Shown: positions 38,001 to 49,880, counted from the stretch's first letter. The stretch: 64,000 nucleotides of DNA from Marchantia polymorpha subsp. ruderalis (GCA_037833965.1 AP031357.1:8514001-8578000), one strand, 5' to 3'. A program made the numbers and translations. Notes: generated by a model not told the origin, from the sequence alone.

Positions 38001-41000
38001 TGGAAATAGGAATACCAATCAAAGTCAAAGTCAAGACACAAGCGCTACCAACTCTGATCCTAACGTTCGGCAACCACAACGGAGTTCCAGTCCATCCTCT
38101 ACTCAAAATCAGGTACAACATTTTTGTCATGGATTGATTTTCTCGTACCCTTGAATTGTTCAAAAACATGCTTCTTTTGAGTTTTATTTTGCATTCAAAA
38201 TTTGCTCTTTATACAAGATAGTGTATTTGAAATATTTATGAAGTACGTCCTACATTTTTAATGAACGACCATATGTTGTGGATTTTTTGAATGTGACGAA
38301 AAAATATGTTTTTTAAGGCTAACTAGCTGAAAGTTTACAAACTTATCAAAATAACCTCATAAATAACCCTTTCTTTCTCCAGTCTTTAAGGTCAGGTAAC
38401 GACCCATCAAACCAAGGATATACATCCCATTCTTCTCAATCAAATCCAAATTTTACATCACATGAATCAATTAACAGCGTAGAGTCTGAATCGACCACTT
38501 CTTCATTTCGACTCAATGGACGCGGGAGTGGAAGATCAGATGGAAATAGGAATAACAATCAAAGTCCAAGTCAAGACACAAGTGCTACCAACTCTGATCC
38601 TAACGTTCGGCAGCCACAACGGAGTTCCAGTCCATCCTCTACTCAAAATCAGGTACAACATTTTTGTCATGGATTGATTTTCTCGTACCCTTGATTTGTT
38701 TAAAAACATGCTTCTTTTCAGTTTTATTTTGCATTCAACATTCGTTCTTTATACAAGATAGTGTATTTGAAATATTTATGTAGTACGGCTTACATTTTTA
38801 ATGAACGACCATATGTTGTGGATTTTTTGAATGTGACAAAAAATATGTTTTTTAAGGCTAACTAGCTGAAAGGTTACAAACTTATCAAAATAACCTCATA
38901 AATAACCCTTTCCTTCTCCAGTCTTTAAGGTCAGGTAACGACCCATCAAACCAAGGATATACATCCCATTCCTCTCAATCAAACCCAAATTTTACATCAC
39001 ATGAATCAATTAACAGCGTAGAGTCTGAATCGACCACTTCTTCATTTCGACTCAATGGACGCGGGAGTGGAAGATCAGATGGAAATAGGAATAACAATCA
39101 AAGTCAAAGTCAAGACACAAGTGCTACCAACTCTGATCCGAACGTTCGGCAACCACAACGGAGTTCCAGTCCATCCTCTACTCAAAATCAGGTACAACAT
39201 TTTTGTCATGGATTGATTTTCTCGTACCCTTGATTTGTTTAAAAACATGCTTCTTTTCAGTTTTATTTTGCATTCAACATTCGTTCTTTATACAAGATAG
39301 TGTATTTGAAATATTTAAGAAGTACGGCTAACATTTTTAATGAACGACCATATGTTGTGGATTTTTTTAATGTGAAAAAAATATCTTTCATAAGGCTAAA
39401 TCGCTGAAAGTTTACAAACTTATCAAAATAACCTCATAAATAACTCTTTCTTTCTCCAGTCTTTAAGGTCAGGTAACGACCCATCAAACCAAGGATATAC
39501 ATCCCATTCTTCTCAATCAAATCCAAATTTTACGTCACATGAATCAATTAACAGCATAGAATCTGAATCGACCACTTCTTCATCTCGACTCAATGGACGC
39601 GGGAGTGGAAGATCAGATACGGACTCACAAGGAAGTAGGGATAACCATCAAAATCCCAGTCAAGACACAAGCACTTCATCTGGATATTTTTTAAGAAACG
39701 CAGGTAATAACGTCGATGATCGCTACGGCAACCGTCAAAATAGGGATAACAATCAAAATCAAAATAGGGATAACAATCAAAATCAAAATAGGGATAACAA
39801 TCAAAATCAAAATAGGGATAACAATCAAAATCAGGATGCGATGCGCGATGGGCAACCACAACAGGATTCCAGTCCATCCTCTACCCAAGATCTGGTAAAC
39901 TCTTTATGTCATGGATTGATTTTCTCGAATCCTTGATTTGTTTAAAAGCATGCTTCTTTTGAGGTTTATTTTGCTTTCAACATTTTTTCTTTATTGAAAA
40001 TGGTGTATTTAATTTATATATGAAGTACGGCTAAAGTTTTTAATGAATGATCATATTTCGTGATTTTTTCAAATGAAAAAACAGTATCCTTTTTAAGTCT
40101 AACTAACTGAACGTTTACAAACTTAACAAAATAAACACATAAATAACCCTTTATTTCTCCAGTCTTCAAGGTCAGGTAACGACCCACCAAACCAAGGCTT
40201 TGCATATACATCCGATTCTTCTCGAACAAATCCAAATTTTTCATCACAAGAGTCAACTAACAGAGTAGCATCTGAATCGAACATTTTTCCATTTCGACCC
40301 AATGGACGCGGGGGTGGAAGATCAGATACGGGCTCACAAGGAAGTAATGATAACCATCAAAATCCCAGTCAAGACACAAGCACTTCATCTGGATATTTTT
40401 TAAGAAACGCAGGTAATAACGTCGATGATCGTTACGGCAACCGTCAAAATAGGGATAACAATCAAAATCAAAATAGGGATAACGATCAAAATCAAAGTCC
40501 AGACACAAGCACTTCATCTGGATATTTTTTAAGAAACGCAGGTAATAACGTCGATGATCGCTACGGCAACCGTCAAAATAGCGATAACAATCAAAATCGG
40601 TATGCTATGCGCGATGGGCAACCACAACGGGATTCCAGTCCATCCTCTACCCAAAATCTGGTACACTCTTTATGTCATGGATTGATTTTCTCGAATCCTT
40701 GATTTGTTTAAAAGCATGCTTCTTTTGAGCTTTGTTTTGCATTCAACATTTGTTCTATATCTAAAATAGTGTATTTAAAATATTTATGAAGCACGGCTAA
40801 ATTTTTTAATGAATGTTCATATGTCCTGATTTTTTCAAATGAAAAAAAAGTATCTTTTTTAAGTCTAACTAACTGAACGTTTACAAACTTAACAAAATAA
40901 ACACATAAACTAACCATTTATTTATCCAGTCTTCAAGGTCAGGTAACGCACCACCAAACCAAGGCTTTGCATATCCATCCGATTCTTCTCGATCAAATCC

Positions 41001-44000
41001 AAATTTTACATCACATGAATCAAGTAACAGTATAGAGTCTGAATCGACCACTTCTTCATCTCGACTCAATGGACGTGGGAGTGGAAGATCAGATACGGAC
41101 TCACATGGAAATAGGGATAACCATCAAAATCCCAGTCAAGACACAAGTACTTCATCTGGATATTTTTTAAGAAACGCAGGTAATAACCTCGATGATCGTT
41201 ACGGCAACCGTCAAAATAGGGATAACAATCAAAATCAAAATAGGGATAACAATCAAAATCAAAATAGGGATAACAATCAAAATCAGGATGCGATGCGCGA
41301 TGGGCAACCACAACAGGATTCCAGTCCATCCTCTACCCAAGATCTGGTAAACTCTTTATGTCATGGATTGATTTTCTCGAATCCTTGATTTGTTTAAAAG
41401 CATGCTTCTTTTGAGGTTTATTTTGCTTTCAACATTTTTTCTTTATTGAAAATGGTGTATTTAATTTATATATGAAGTACGGCTAAAGTTTTTAATGAAT
41501 GATCATATTTCGTGATTTTTTCAAATGAAAAAACAGTATCCTTTTTAAGTCTAACTAACTGAACGTTTACAAACTTAACAAAATAAACACATAAATAACC
41601 CTTTATTTCTCCAGTCTTCAAGGTCAGGTAACGACCCACCAAACCAAGGCTTTGCATATACATCCGATTCTTCTCGAACAAATCCAAATTTTTCATCACA
41701 AGAGTCAACTAACAGAGTAGCATCTGAATCGAACATTTTTCCATTTCGACCCAATGGACGCGGGGGTGGAAGATCAGATACGGGCTCACAAGGAAGTAAT
41801 GATAACCATCAAAATCCCAGTCAAGACACAAGCACTTCATCTGGATATTTTTTAAGAAACGCAGGTAATAACGTCGATGATCGTTACGGCAACCGTCAAA
41901 ATAGGGATAACAATCAAAATCAAAATAGGGATAACAATCAAAATCAAAATAGGGATAACGATCAAAATCAAAGTCCAGGCACAAGCACTTCATCTGGATA
42001 TTTTTTAAGAAACGCAGGTAATAACGTCGATGATCGCTACGGCAACCGTCAAAATAGCGATAACAATCAAAATCGGGATGCTATGCGCGATGGGCAACCA
42101 CAACGGGATTCCAGTCCATCCTCTACCCAAGATCTGGTAAACTCTTTATGTCATGGATTGATTTTCTCGAATCCTTGATTTGTTTAAAAGCATGCTTCTT
42201 TTGAGGTTTATTTTGCTTTCAACATTTTTTCTTTATTGAAAATGGTGTATTTAATTTATTTATGAAGTACGGCTAAACTTTTTAATGAATGATCATATTT
42301 CGTGATTTTTTCAAATGAAAGAACAGTATCCTTTTTAAGTCTAACTAACTGAACGTTTACAAACTTAGCAAAATAAACACATAAGTAACCCTTTATTTCT
42401 CCAGTCTTCAAGGTCAGGTAACGACCCTCCAAACCAAGGCTTTGCATATACATCCGATTCTTCTCGAACAAATCCAAATTTTTTATCACAAGAATCAACT
42501 AACAGAATAGCATCTGAATCGAACAATTTTCCATTTCGACCCAATGGACGCGGGGGTGGAAGATCAGATACGGGCTCACAAGGAAGTAATGATAACCATC
42601 AAAATCCCAGTCAAGACACAAGCACTTCATCTGGATATTTTGTAAGAAACGCAGGTAATAACGTCGATGATCGTTACGGCAACCGTCAAAATAGGGATAA
42701 CAATCAAAATCAAAATAGGGATAACAATCAAAATCAAAATAGGGATAACGATCAAAATCAAAGTCCAGGCACAAGCACTTCATCTGGATATTTTTTAAGA
42801 AACGCAGGTAATAACGTCGATGATCGCTACGGCAACCGTCAAAATAGGGATAACAATCAAAATCGGGATGCTATGCGCGATGGGCAACCACAACGGGATT
42901 CCAGTCCATCCTCTACCCAAAATCTGGTACACTCTTTATGTCATGGATTGATTTTCTCGAATCCTTGATTTGTTTAAAAGCATGCTTCTTTTGAGCTTTG
43001 TTTTGCATTCAACATTTGTTCTATATTTAAAATAGTGTATTTAAAATATTTATGAAGTACGGCTAAACTTTTTAATGAATGATCATATGTCCTGATTTTT
43101 TCAAATGAAAAAAAAATATCTTTTTTAAGTCTAACTAACTGAACGTTTACAAACTTAACAAAATAAACACATAAACTAACCCTTTATTTATCCAGTCTTC
43201 AAGGTCAGGTAACGCACCACCAAACCAAGGCTTTGTATATCCATCCGATAGGGATATACATCAAAATCCCAATGAAGACACAAGTAATACATCTGCACAT
43301 GATTCAAGATACGCATCTAATAATAGCAACCGCAGAAATAGGGATATATATGAAAATCCCAATCAAGACACAAGTAATACATCTGCAAATGAATCAAGAA
43401 ACGTATCTAATAATAACAGCCACCGTGAAAATATGGATATACATCAACATCCCAATCAACATCCCAACCAAGACACAAGATCAAACAGAAACTACAGCTC
43501 TTCCTCAAAGAGGGCTAGACCCAATGAAAATGAACCTGAAGGCAGAGCTTTCGCAAATCAAAGTGCAGGCAATACAGGTGTAGCAGATGAAAGGCCTATA
43601 ATGACATACACTGAAGAAGCTTTTGCAACGCGTCAACCTATATTGTGGAATGGAGATGAACAAATAGTCATATTTGTTGGGGAATGTAATTTTCAGTTCG
43701 AACCGAAGGTAGGCGATATTATAATAAGTCACCCTGCTAGGGCTTCAAGTCGTGCTTCCCATCCACCTAATGTTCCATCAGGTGCTAGAACCAACTGTTT
43801 GCGTACATGGGATGGGCAAGATAGACATGTATTTAACGCTAGCGTGCAACATGGTGATCTCATCCTACGTATTGGTCAATGGAAAATCAACGAAGCAAGA
43901 GGATTATTGAATGAACTCGAAGCCATCGAGGCTCCAGCCTTTTTTTCTCCTTTTTATCGAGTTGATTTATTCTCTGTTCATAAACAAAGACCTGATCACA

Positions 44001-44530
44001 GATATATCTTCTTGGGATATCAATATCCACTCCATCTTGAGGGTGCAACTCCAAGTTACTTATTACCTTCACCAGGAAAACATCTCCAAGCTGGACAAAT
44101 GTGTCCACCAACATTTCAACCCGGAGTAGGTGATGTTATTATCAAGGGAGAATCATGGATTGCTAACTTTAATCACAGCCAAAATTTTCGCAGATCCATG
44201 GTTAAGTGGTACAAAACTCGACAAAAGTTGTTATCATCCAGAATGGGGATTCGTACACAAAGCACGGAAATTAGACAAGGCACAATATTACTACGACCTT
44301 ATGTTGATAGAGCAATAGATGTTACAGGAACAATGATGGGTAACGATAGCTGGGGATTCGCTGAACTATATATAAGAGAATCAGATGGATGGAGATTTTG
44401 CGGCAGAACCCAACACAGAGTATATGAAAATCTACCGACCCCACGAAAACTTCCAATAGTGTACGCTGCAGATCCAGGACGTATAGAAGATAATCCTTCT
44501 TATCCATCACGAATAACATATTCTTGTTAG
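32088..44530 (+). CDS. tandem-exon-array gene encoding a giant disordered, N/Q/S-rich protein (about 2,593 aa)
   Basis: Exons: 32088-32900; 33171-33440; 33711-33980; 34250-34519; 34728-34997; 35206-35475; 35745-36014; 36223-36492; 36763-37032; 37303-37572; 37843-38112; 38383-38652; 38922-39191; 39460-39894; 40163-40660; 40930-41346; 41615-42136; 42405-42926; 43196-44530. Every exon length is a multiple of three and every intron is phase 0, so all 19 join in frame. The ATG at 32088 is the first after an upstream in-frame stop. Donors read CAG or CTG then GTAMAM; acceptors are T-rich ending CCAG. Residues 1-63 (RRFNLTNDPANWPLF) look folded. Then comes Ser/Gly/Arg repeat, then about 1,880 residues of Ser/Asn/Gln repeat units, and a last exon whose final 300 residues look globular. 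No signal peptide, membrane segment or known domain is recognised. Function is unknown. Confidence 0.75.
32277..32567 (+). repeat. 51-bp coding minisatellite in exon 1
   Basis: Five copies of a 51-bp unit (32277-32531) encode RSDSGPSGSGRGPGSPH, with one Ser-for-Gly change in the first copy. A sixth, shortened unit follows (RSDSGRGSGSPH). Copies are almost identical at DNA level. Because 51 is divisible by three, the frame is kept whatever the copy number, and other frames of both strands are also open here by the same arithmetic. Confidence 0.95.
32587..32684 (+). repeat. two identical short palindromes in exon 1
   Basis: Two inverted repeats with 12-bp arms (ATACATCTGCAT and its complement) and 3-nt centres (ATG, ATA) lie near 32592-32618 and 32654-32680. 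They encode NTSAYDADVS and NTSAYNADVS, so they are also a direct protein repeat of about 21 residues. Confidence 0.8.
33171..39191 (+). repeat. type-A exon-intron array: twelve 270-bp exons
   Basis: Twelve exons of exactly 270 bp (90 residues each) alternate with introns of 268-270 bp (three of 208 bp), so the usual period is about 540 bp. Each exon begins SLRSGNDPSNQGYTSHSS or SLWSGNDPSNQ and ends RQPQRSSSPSSTQNQ. Differences between units are single bases. The five contiguous exons from 34250 to 36492 carry Trp where the others have Arg, a sub-family. The introns are as similar between units as the exons, so whole exon-intron units were copied, not exons alone. Confidence 0.95.
39460..42926 (+). 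repeat. type-B exon array: five N/Q-rich exons
   Basis: Five exons of 435, 498, 417, 522 and 522 bp with 268-269-bp introns homologous to the type-A introns. They share the frame of type A (SGND/SGNA near the start, SSPSSTQ at the end). They insert SQDTSTSSGYFLRNAG, NVDDRYGNRQ and a 24-bp microsatellite encoding RDNNQNQN. Three of them carry the STSSGYFLRNAG block twice. The first exon (39460) is a hybrid: its 5' part follows type A and its 3' part type B. Confidence 0.93.
43196..44530 (+). other. last exon of the array gene: repeat tail plus unrecognised C-terminal domain
   Basis: 444 residues. The first 18 still match the array unit (SSRSGNAPPNQGF). Then come two or three degenerate copies of a Asn/Thr/Ser repeat (QDTSNTSA pattern) and a basic stretch KRARPNENEPEG. 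From about residue 135 the composition becomes that of a folded protein. Two similar segments are seen: residues near 170 (EPKVGDIII, later GDLILRIGQW) and near 309 (QPGVGDVII, later QGTILLRPYV). They suggest an internal two-fold repeat of beta-rich units. I recognise no family. It is the only part of the gene likely to have an enzymatic or binding fold. Confidence 0.7.
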
Positions 44531-45540
44531 TCAGATAAAAACTTTGCATCTTTCATAACCAAACTATGTAATCAAAGTAACACTACTCAGAAAACATCTC
44601 ATAGTAGCTTAGTTTACCTTTGTATACAAGCCTATTTAAAATTAAAAAAAACCCCAAATATCTTATGTTCTACAGGAAAAAACTTTAAAGTCCAATAATT
44701 AGAAACATTATTATAGAATCAATTTCAAAATATTTATTTGACAAATAAACAGAATCAAACAGAAATTTTAGAAAATTTGAATAATTTTTTTACAAGTAAA
44801 ATAATTTTTAAGGATAATTCAGTGAAAATTACTTTTCTTATTACCTCTCTTTTATTTATTACTCTGAAATTAGATCCTTAAAATTTTAAAAAATTATAAA
44901 TGTTATAATCATGTTGTTGTTTTTTTCCTTTTAATCTATTTTGTGTCATGTGTCTGATGTGATTCTTTCAAATTTTCTTTGATTGAAATTCAATTAAATT
45001 TTAAATTAAATACATGCAGTCAATAGATATATTTTAAGATAATCAAAACATAGAATTATCATGAATTGACTCTTCAAATTTTGAAAATAAAAAATAAAAA
45101 TAATAAACTGAGTTTTTTTTTGCTAAGTTAGATTTTTTATGGATTTAGTTATATGATTAAGAACAAAAAAAATTTTGAATATCTTGTTCATTTCTCTTGT
45201 GAATATTTTAATATTCACAAGAGAATAAAAGTAGAATTTTTTATGTTTAAAAAGTTAGATTTCATGAATGATTTTTAATTGGCTTGAAATTTAACAAATT
45301 TTTATCAGATACTAATGATAAAAACAACAAAATATAACCAAAAAAATTACCAAAAAAATAAATTCAAATTTTTAGATATTTTTAACAAATAATGCTATTT
45401 TAAATTATATTTACTGTCTATTTTATTGATTAAAAAATAAATTTAAAAATTCTACACAATCAAGATTGTATAAAGATATTTTTAAAATCGATAAATTTGA
45501 ATGATATTGTATGTTTTAAAAATACATCATAAATGCACTA
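44531..45540. other. very AT-rich intergenic DNA
   Basis: No gene seen. It contains a perfect 15-bp inverted repeat with a 2-nt centre at 45193-45224. The array gene's 3' end and poly(A) region should lie in the first few hundred bases. Confidence 0.6.
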
Positions 45541-48500
45541 TTAGTGTTAACGTCTACAAGGATACTGAATTTGTATTCTAATGTTATGATTTTTACTCTC
45601 GATGAGCGTGGGTCAAATTATTTGACAAGGACTTGTCGCATCTATCATTTTTCAATAAATGATCCGATTTGATAAGAGTTCCAAAGAGCTAGGCTTTGAA
45701 ATGTGCAGTTTGAAGACTAAAAAAGTTCCACTTGGGTTGATTGAGAAGTAGTATAGATTTTTGGAGTTGAGGTAGATGTTCATGACTTTAAAATTCAACT
45801 TGTTGTGGTTTATTCCTTCAAACTAGTGCTCCATCAACGAGACGTACTGCATTAGCTTCAAGCATTGTGTGATGAAAAGCACAAAATCCTTGCAAGTGCT
45901 CAAGTGTTGTGCTGCAATCACCAGTTAGTGATCTACTCGAAGCTCATGTGCGAGCTTAGAAAGACGTGCGAGTAAATGACACAAATTAAAATTCCGAATC
46001 CATGTCGTGCCTTCAAGTTGCTTGTGGTGTCAAAGCTTTCCTAGTACCAATTCTTGAACAATAGTGTAGAGGCCAAAACTGCTAATACTCTGTTATTCTT
46101 GAATGTGAATTAGAATTTTGATCAATAGGAGTATGACTTGCTAGAAGATGGTGACAGATTGGATAGTGTGTACTATTCCATTCATGAAAGGTTGTTGATG
46201 ATATATACATTCTAGATTGTATTTGATATTATCACATCTATTACGTTAAAAATTTTGTGTATTTTTTCAATATCAAACAATTCAATTTGTATGCAGAATA
46301 ATCAACCTTGTAAGAGTGAAGATATTGAATCTGTTAAAATTTGCATGTTTGATAAAGTAGAATGGACATTGTATAAAGTTATATTTATATTTGAGTTGAG
46401 GAAAAACTTAAAATCTTTTTTAATGAAGCTTTATAGAAGAAATGCTTGAAGTTACGTGATAATATTATCTTTAGAGCCCATAAACACAAAAATTTATAAT
46501 TGCTAAAATAAACAACCATATGTGGAGAAGTTAATGTTTACTAAATATTAAGTTGAGATGTCTCATGTGCGCCATTCTATGCCACAACACAAGAGTAATA
46601 GGTATTTGTCCCTCTTATGCTCTTATGCGAGAGAAAGTTATAACTAGACATTGATAGAATTGACTTAATGATTTGCGAATATGGTATGTAAACAAGCATC
46701 AGGGTCAAAACTTTGATGTTGAAAATCACAATTTCAATAAAATATTTGATTACTTACATAGTGTCGTGTAAGCATACTTTTCAAAAGCCTCACTTTCTTA
46801 AAAGTTTTACTATGTATCATATATTGATGATTACTCAAGATTTATGTGAGTTTATTTCTTCACACACAAGTCTAAAATGTTTATAACTTTCACAAGTTGG
46901 AAAAGTCTAAGTTCAGATTCAAATCAGACACAAGAGCATGTAGTATATTTTTGAGGAGTTTCAGAGTTATTGCAAAAAGAAGAAAATTACTTGTCATCTT
47001 ATCATGATTTATATTTCACAAAAAAAATTTAGAGTTTAAATCGATTGGTGTTGGAACAGTTCCGTAGGATGTTAAACCAATCCAGTGTTTCATATGAATT
47101 TTTGGCTTAAATAATGAATATTGTACTATATTTTGGTTACTTTTCTTTTAAAAGCAATCAATGTCTTGACATAATTTGAACTCAAACACAAATGGATGGC
47201 TAATTAAGTTTTTTGAAGATTTAATGTTGTATAGCTTATACTCTAAGTAGAATATGACTAAGTTGTATACTAAATTCATAATGTTTGTATCTGTGCTGTG
47301 AAGCGTTATAGGCTATGGGATTCAATAGCCTATAAATTCATTGTCAATGAAAATGTGTTTTTCAATGAGCCAATATCATTGAAAGAGTATTTGAGGTATT
47401 CAAAACTTTGTATTAAAAAAGAAAAATCTCCATTCAAGGATGTTGTTTTGGAATTATGTTATTAATGATGAGACACAAGGAGAAATTCCGGTGAAGATGG
47501 AGCAAATTCTTGAATAATAGAAATTAAAGTAGCAGGTTATTGTTGGTGAACCTCAAGTATCTACACCAAACAGTAGTGAAAGATCAAAATCTTCCAATAG
47601 TCACTGATCAAATCGGATTAGTAAACTTACTAAAAAATATGTATTATGAAACGATTCATCCAATTTTAAAAATTGTGATATATGGAGGGTGGTGATCACA
47701 TTGTGTTAATATTGAGAAAAAATAACCCTTTTTTATGGAGAAGATCAAACCTCTATCAATAAGCTTGAGTAGATTGTTATTTTGGAGCATGATATGGTAC
47801 AGTTAATGAATAATAAGACTTCGGAGCTAGTGGAGGTACAAAAAATTTATGCTTTAATTGATTGCAAATGGATGTATAGTCTAAAGTATTCAACGGGTGA
47901 TAAGAGAAAAATATTCAAAGCTAGATTGATTGCTAGAAATTTTATACAAGAAAAAAGTATAAACTACAATAAAAAAAATTTGTTTGTAGCAAAGTATGCT
48001 ACAATCTGTCTTCTATGTGCATTTGCTGCAATATTTAATATTCTTATGGATGAGATCCATGTAGTTACAACATTTTTGTATGTATCTGTAAAGGAAAAAG
48101 TCTATATGAGACAACTAGTTGATTTTAGGAAGAAAAGGTCAAGAGAAGTCGATTTGTAGATTATTGAAATCATTATATGTATAAATGAAACTCTAGGAAC
48201 TGAAGTGCAAGATTTGATGAGTTTATGAATGCACAAGATTTTTTAGACTGTGTATGATCTTGAATGTGCAAATGTTCATAAATTGCAACAAATGAATAAA
48301 TATTATGTATGTTATTTGAGAGAGATTAAGGTACATGAAGGGTAATGATGAGATCTTCAATCTTATTATTTTTTTATTTTATGTAGAAGAAATGTTCATC
48401 TTGGTTGACATCTGCAAGAACTAATTGAAGTTTGCATTTAAGATAAATGATTTTGATAAGTCCTAGAATATATTATGGATGAACACTTATAGAAATTTGA

Positions 48501-49880
48501 TGAAATAGAGTTTATGATTGAGTCAAACAGACATTTTATGTTTATAATTTAATGATTGCTGTGAAATATTTTAACAAGATAAATTCTTGATAAATTTAAC
48601 ACATTATGCCAAAGTAGTTAATACTGCCTTGGCATCATATTTCAAACTTTTTGCAACTAAATGTCGAGTTGATGTCATTGAGAAAAGAAAGATGTCATGT
48701 GTTTCTTATAACAAAGTTGTCGGCATGCTCATGATGTGCACAAGGTTTTAATATTGCTCTAGCAATGGACAAGGTAAACAAATACACGTCGAATTTAATG
48801 AATGTACATTGGGAAACAATGAAATGATTCTTCAAATATTTAAAAATAGCTAAAAATTATGATTTATTTTAATATGATTTATTATACAATGTCAAATTTT
48901 TGTTAGACTACGTTGATGTTGAATATGAACATCTAGAGCACAGTAGATCTAAAATTGAATATGAGGGGCTTATACTCCAACCTTGTTGATTTGCTCTTTC
49001 CATCCTTTTGATGTCACTTATAACGATGTCAATGTCTTGAAGGCTACGTGCGTATAGGTAGGTGTCGAGTAAACATAGAATGTTGTCAGAGAAAGGGGGA
49101 GTATGGGAAAAGCAACTCAGAATGGTGGAAGAATCACCCCCCATTGGGTATATGTTTACACTTGATGATGGATGCATTAGTTGAAAATCTATCTCGTAGA
49201 AGTTCTACAACGGAAGTTGAATATGTAGCGGTATGAGAAACAACAAAAAAACTATTCCATTAGATAAATTATATCTTCTCTTATCATTGTCAATCTTCAC
49301 TATCATAGCCAATTGCATTCAACCTTTGTGAAAATTAAATGATGAACAAAAAAATGAAACAAATTCATATCATATATCATTTTATTAAATATGCAAATCT
49401 GATAAAAAAAATTGAGCTAGTCAAGATTTACAGTAAATTCAATCTAATTTATGTGTTGATCAAAGTACTTAATTTTAAAAACTTTAGTATACATTGTGCT
49501 GCTATGAAAATTTTTCATGATGAACACAAAAAAGAGTTTACTAGCATTTTAATTACTTATATATACTTTTATTATATCATGTTTTGGCTGCAGCTTAGTT
49601 CTAATTAGCTATAGTTTAATGAAGGATTTTTTTTTAATTTAATACTAGTTTTATTGCGGAGTAATTATATAGTTTGATAATGTTGTTTTCTCCACAACAT
49701 GCGTTAAAGTGAAGACTGTTAGTGTTAAACTCTATTAGGAATACTTGACTCGGTTTCTAGGATCAGGAATTCTATTGTTGTCTAGTGTTGGACCGTTGAT
49801 TGTACTGTTGATGAATGTTTGCAAAACTATTTAACATGATGAGTGAACTTTTGTGTCATTTTTCAATAAATGCTTCCAGG
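45541..49880 (+). mobile_element. degenerate Ty1/copia LTR retrotransposon
   Basis: Plus-strand relics appear in copia order. The integrase core resembles YIDDYSRFM-stop-VYFFTHKSK at about 46823-46890. The integrase C-terminal region near 47300-47385 reads AVKRYRLWDSIAYKF then NENVFFNEP. Reverse transcriptase is open at 47782-48159, with IDCKWMYSLKYSTGDKRK, FKARLIARNFIQEKSINY and MDEIHVVTTFLY. An RNase H end relic near 49180-49233 contains SSTTEVEYVAV. Stops and shifts break every domain. Possible LTR remnants share TTAGTGTTAA and CATTTTTCAATAAATG: 45541-45661 at the 5' side and 49719-49872 at the 3' side. Downstream of the 5' one, TTTGATAAGAGTTCC resembles a decayed primer-binding site. The element is an old, immobile insertion. 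Confidence 0.8.
47782..48159 (+). pseudogene. copia reverse transcriptase fragment
   Basis: The longest open remnant of the element, 125 codons. It matches the N-terminal part of copia reverse transcriptase: the CKWMYSLK segment, the KARLIARNF segment, then a degraded version of the APVAK region (LFVAKYATI), the MDEIHVVTTFLY segment and the EKVYMRQLVDF segment. The catalytic YVDD region is not recognisable downstream. Confidence 0.85.

Noticed and set aside
33171-42926. Could the array be a CRISPR or a non-coding satellite?
   Set aside because: The period is about 540 bp, the genome is a plant's, and each unit has an open 0-phase exon with splice sites. A satellite would not keep 17 frames open.
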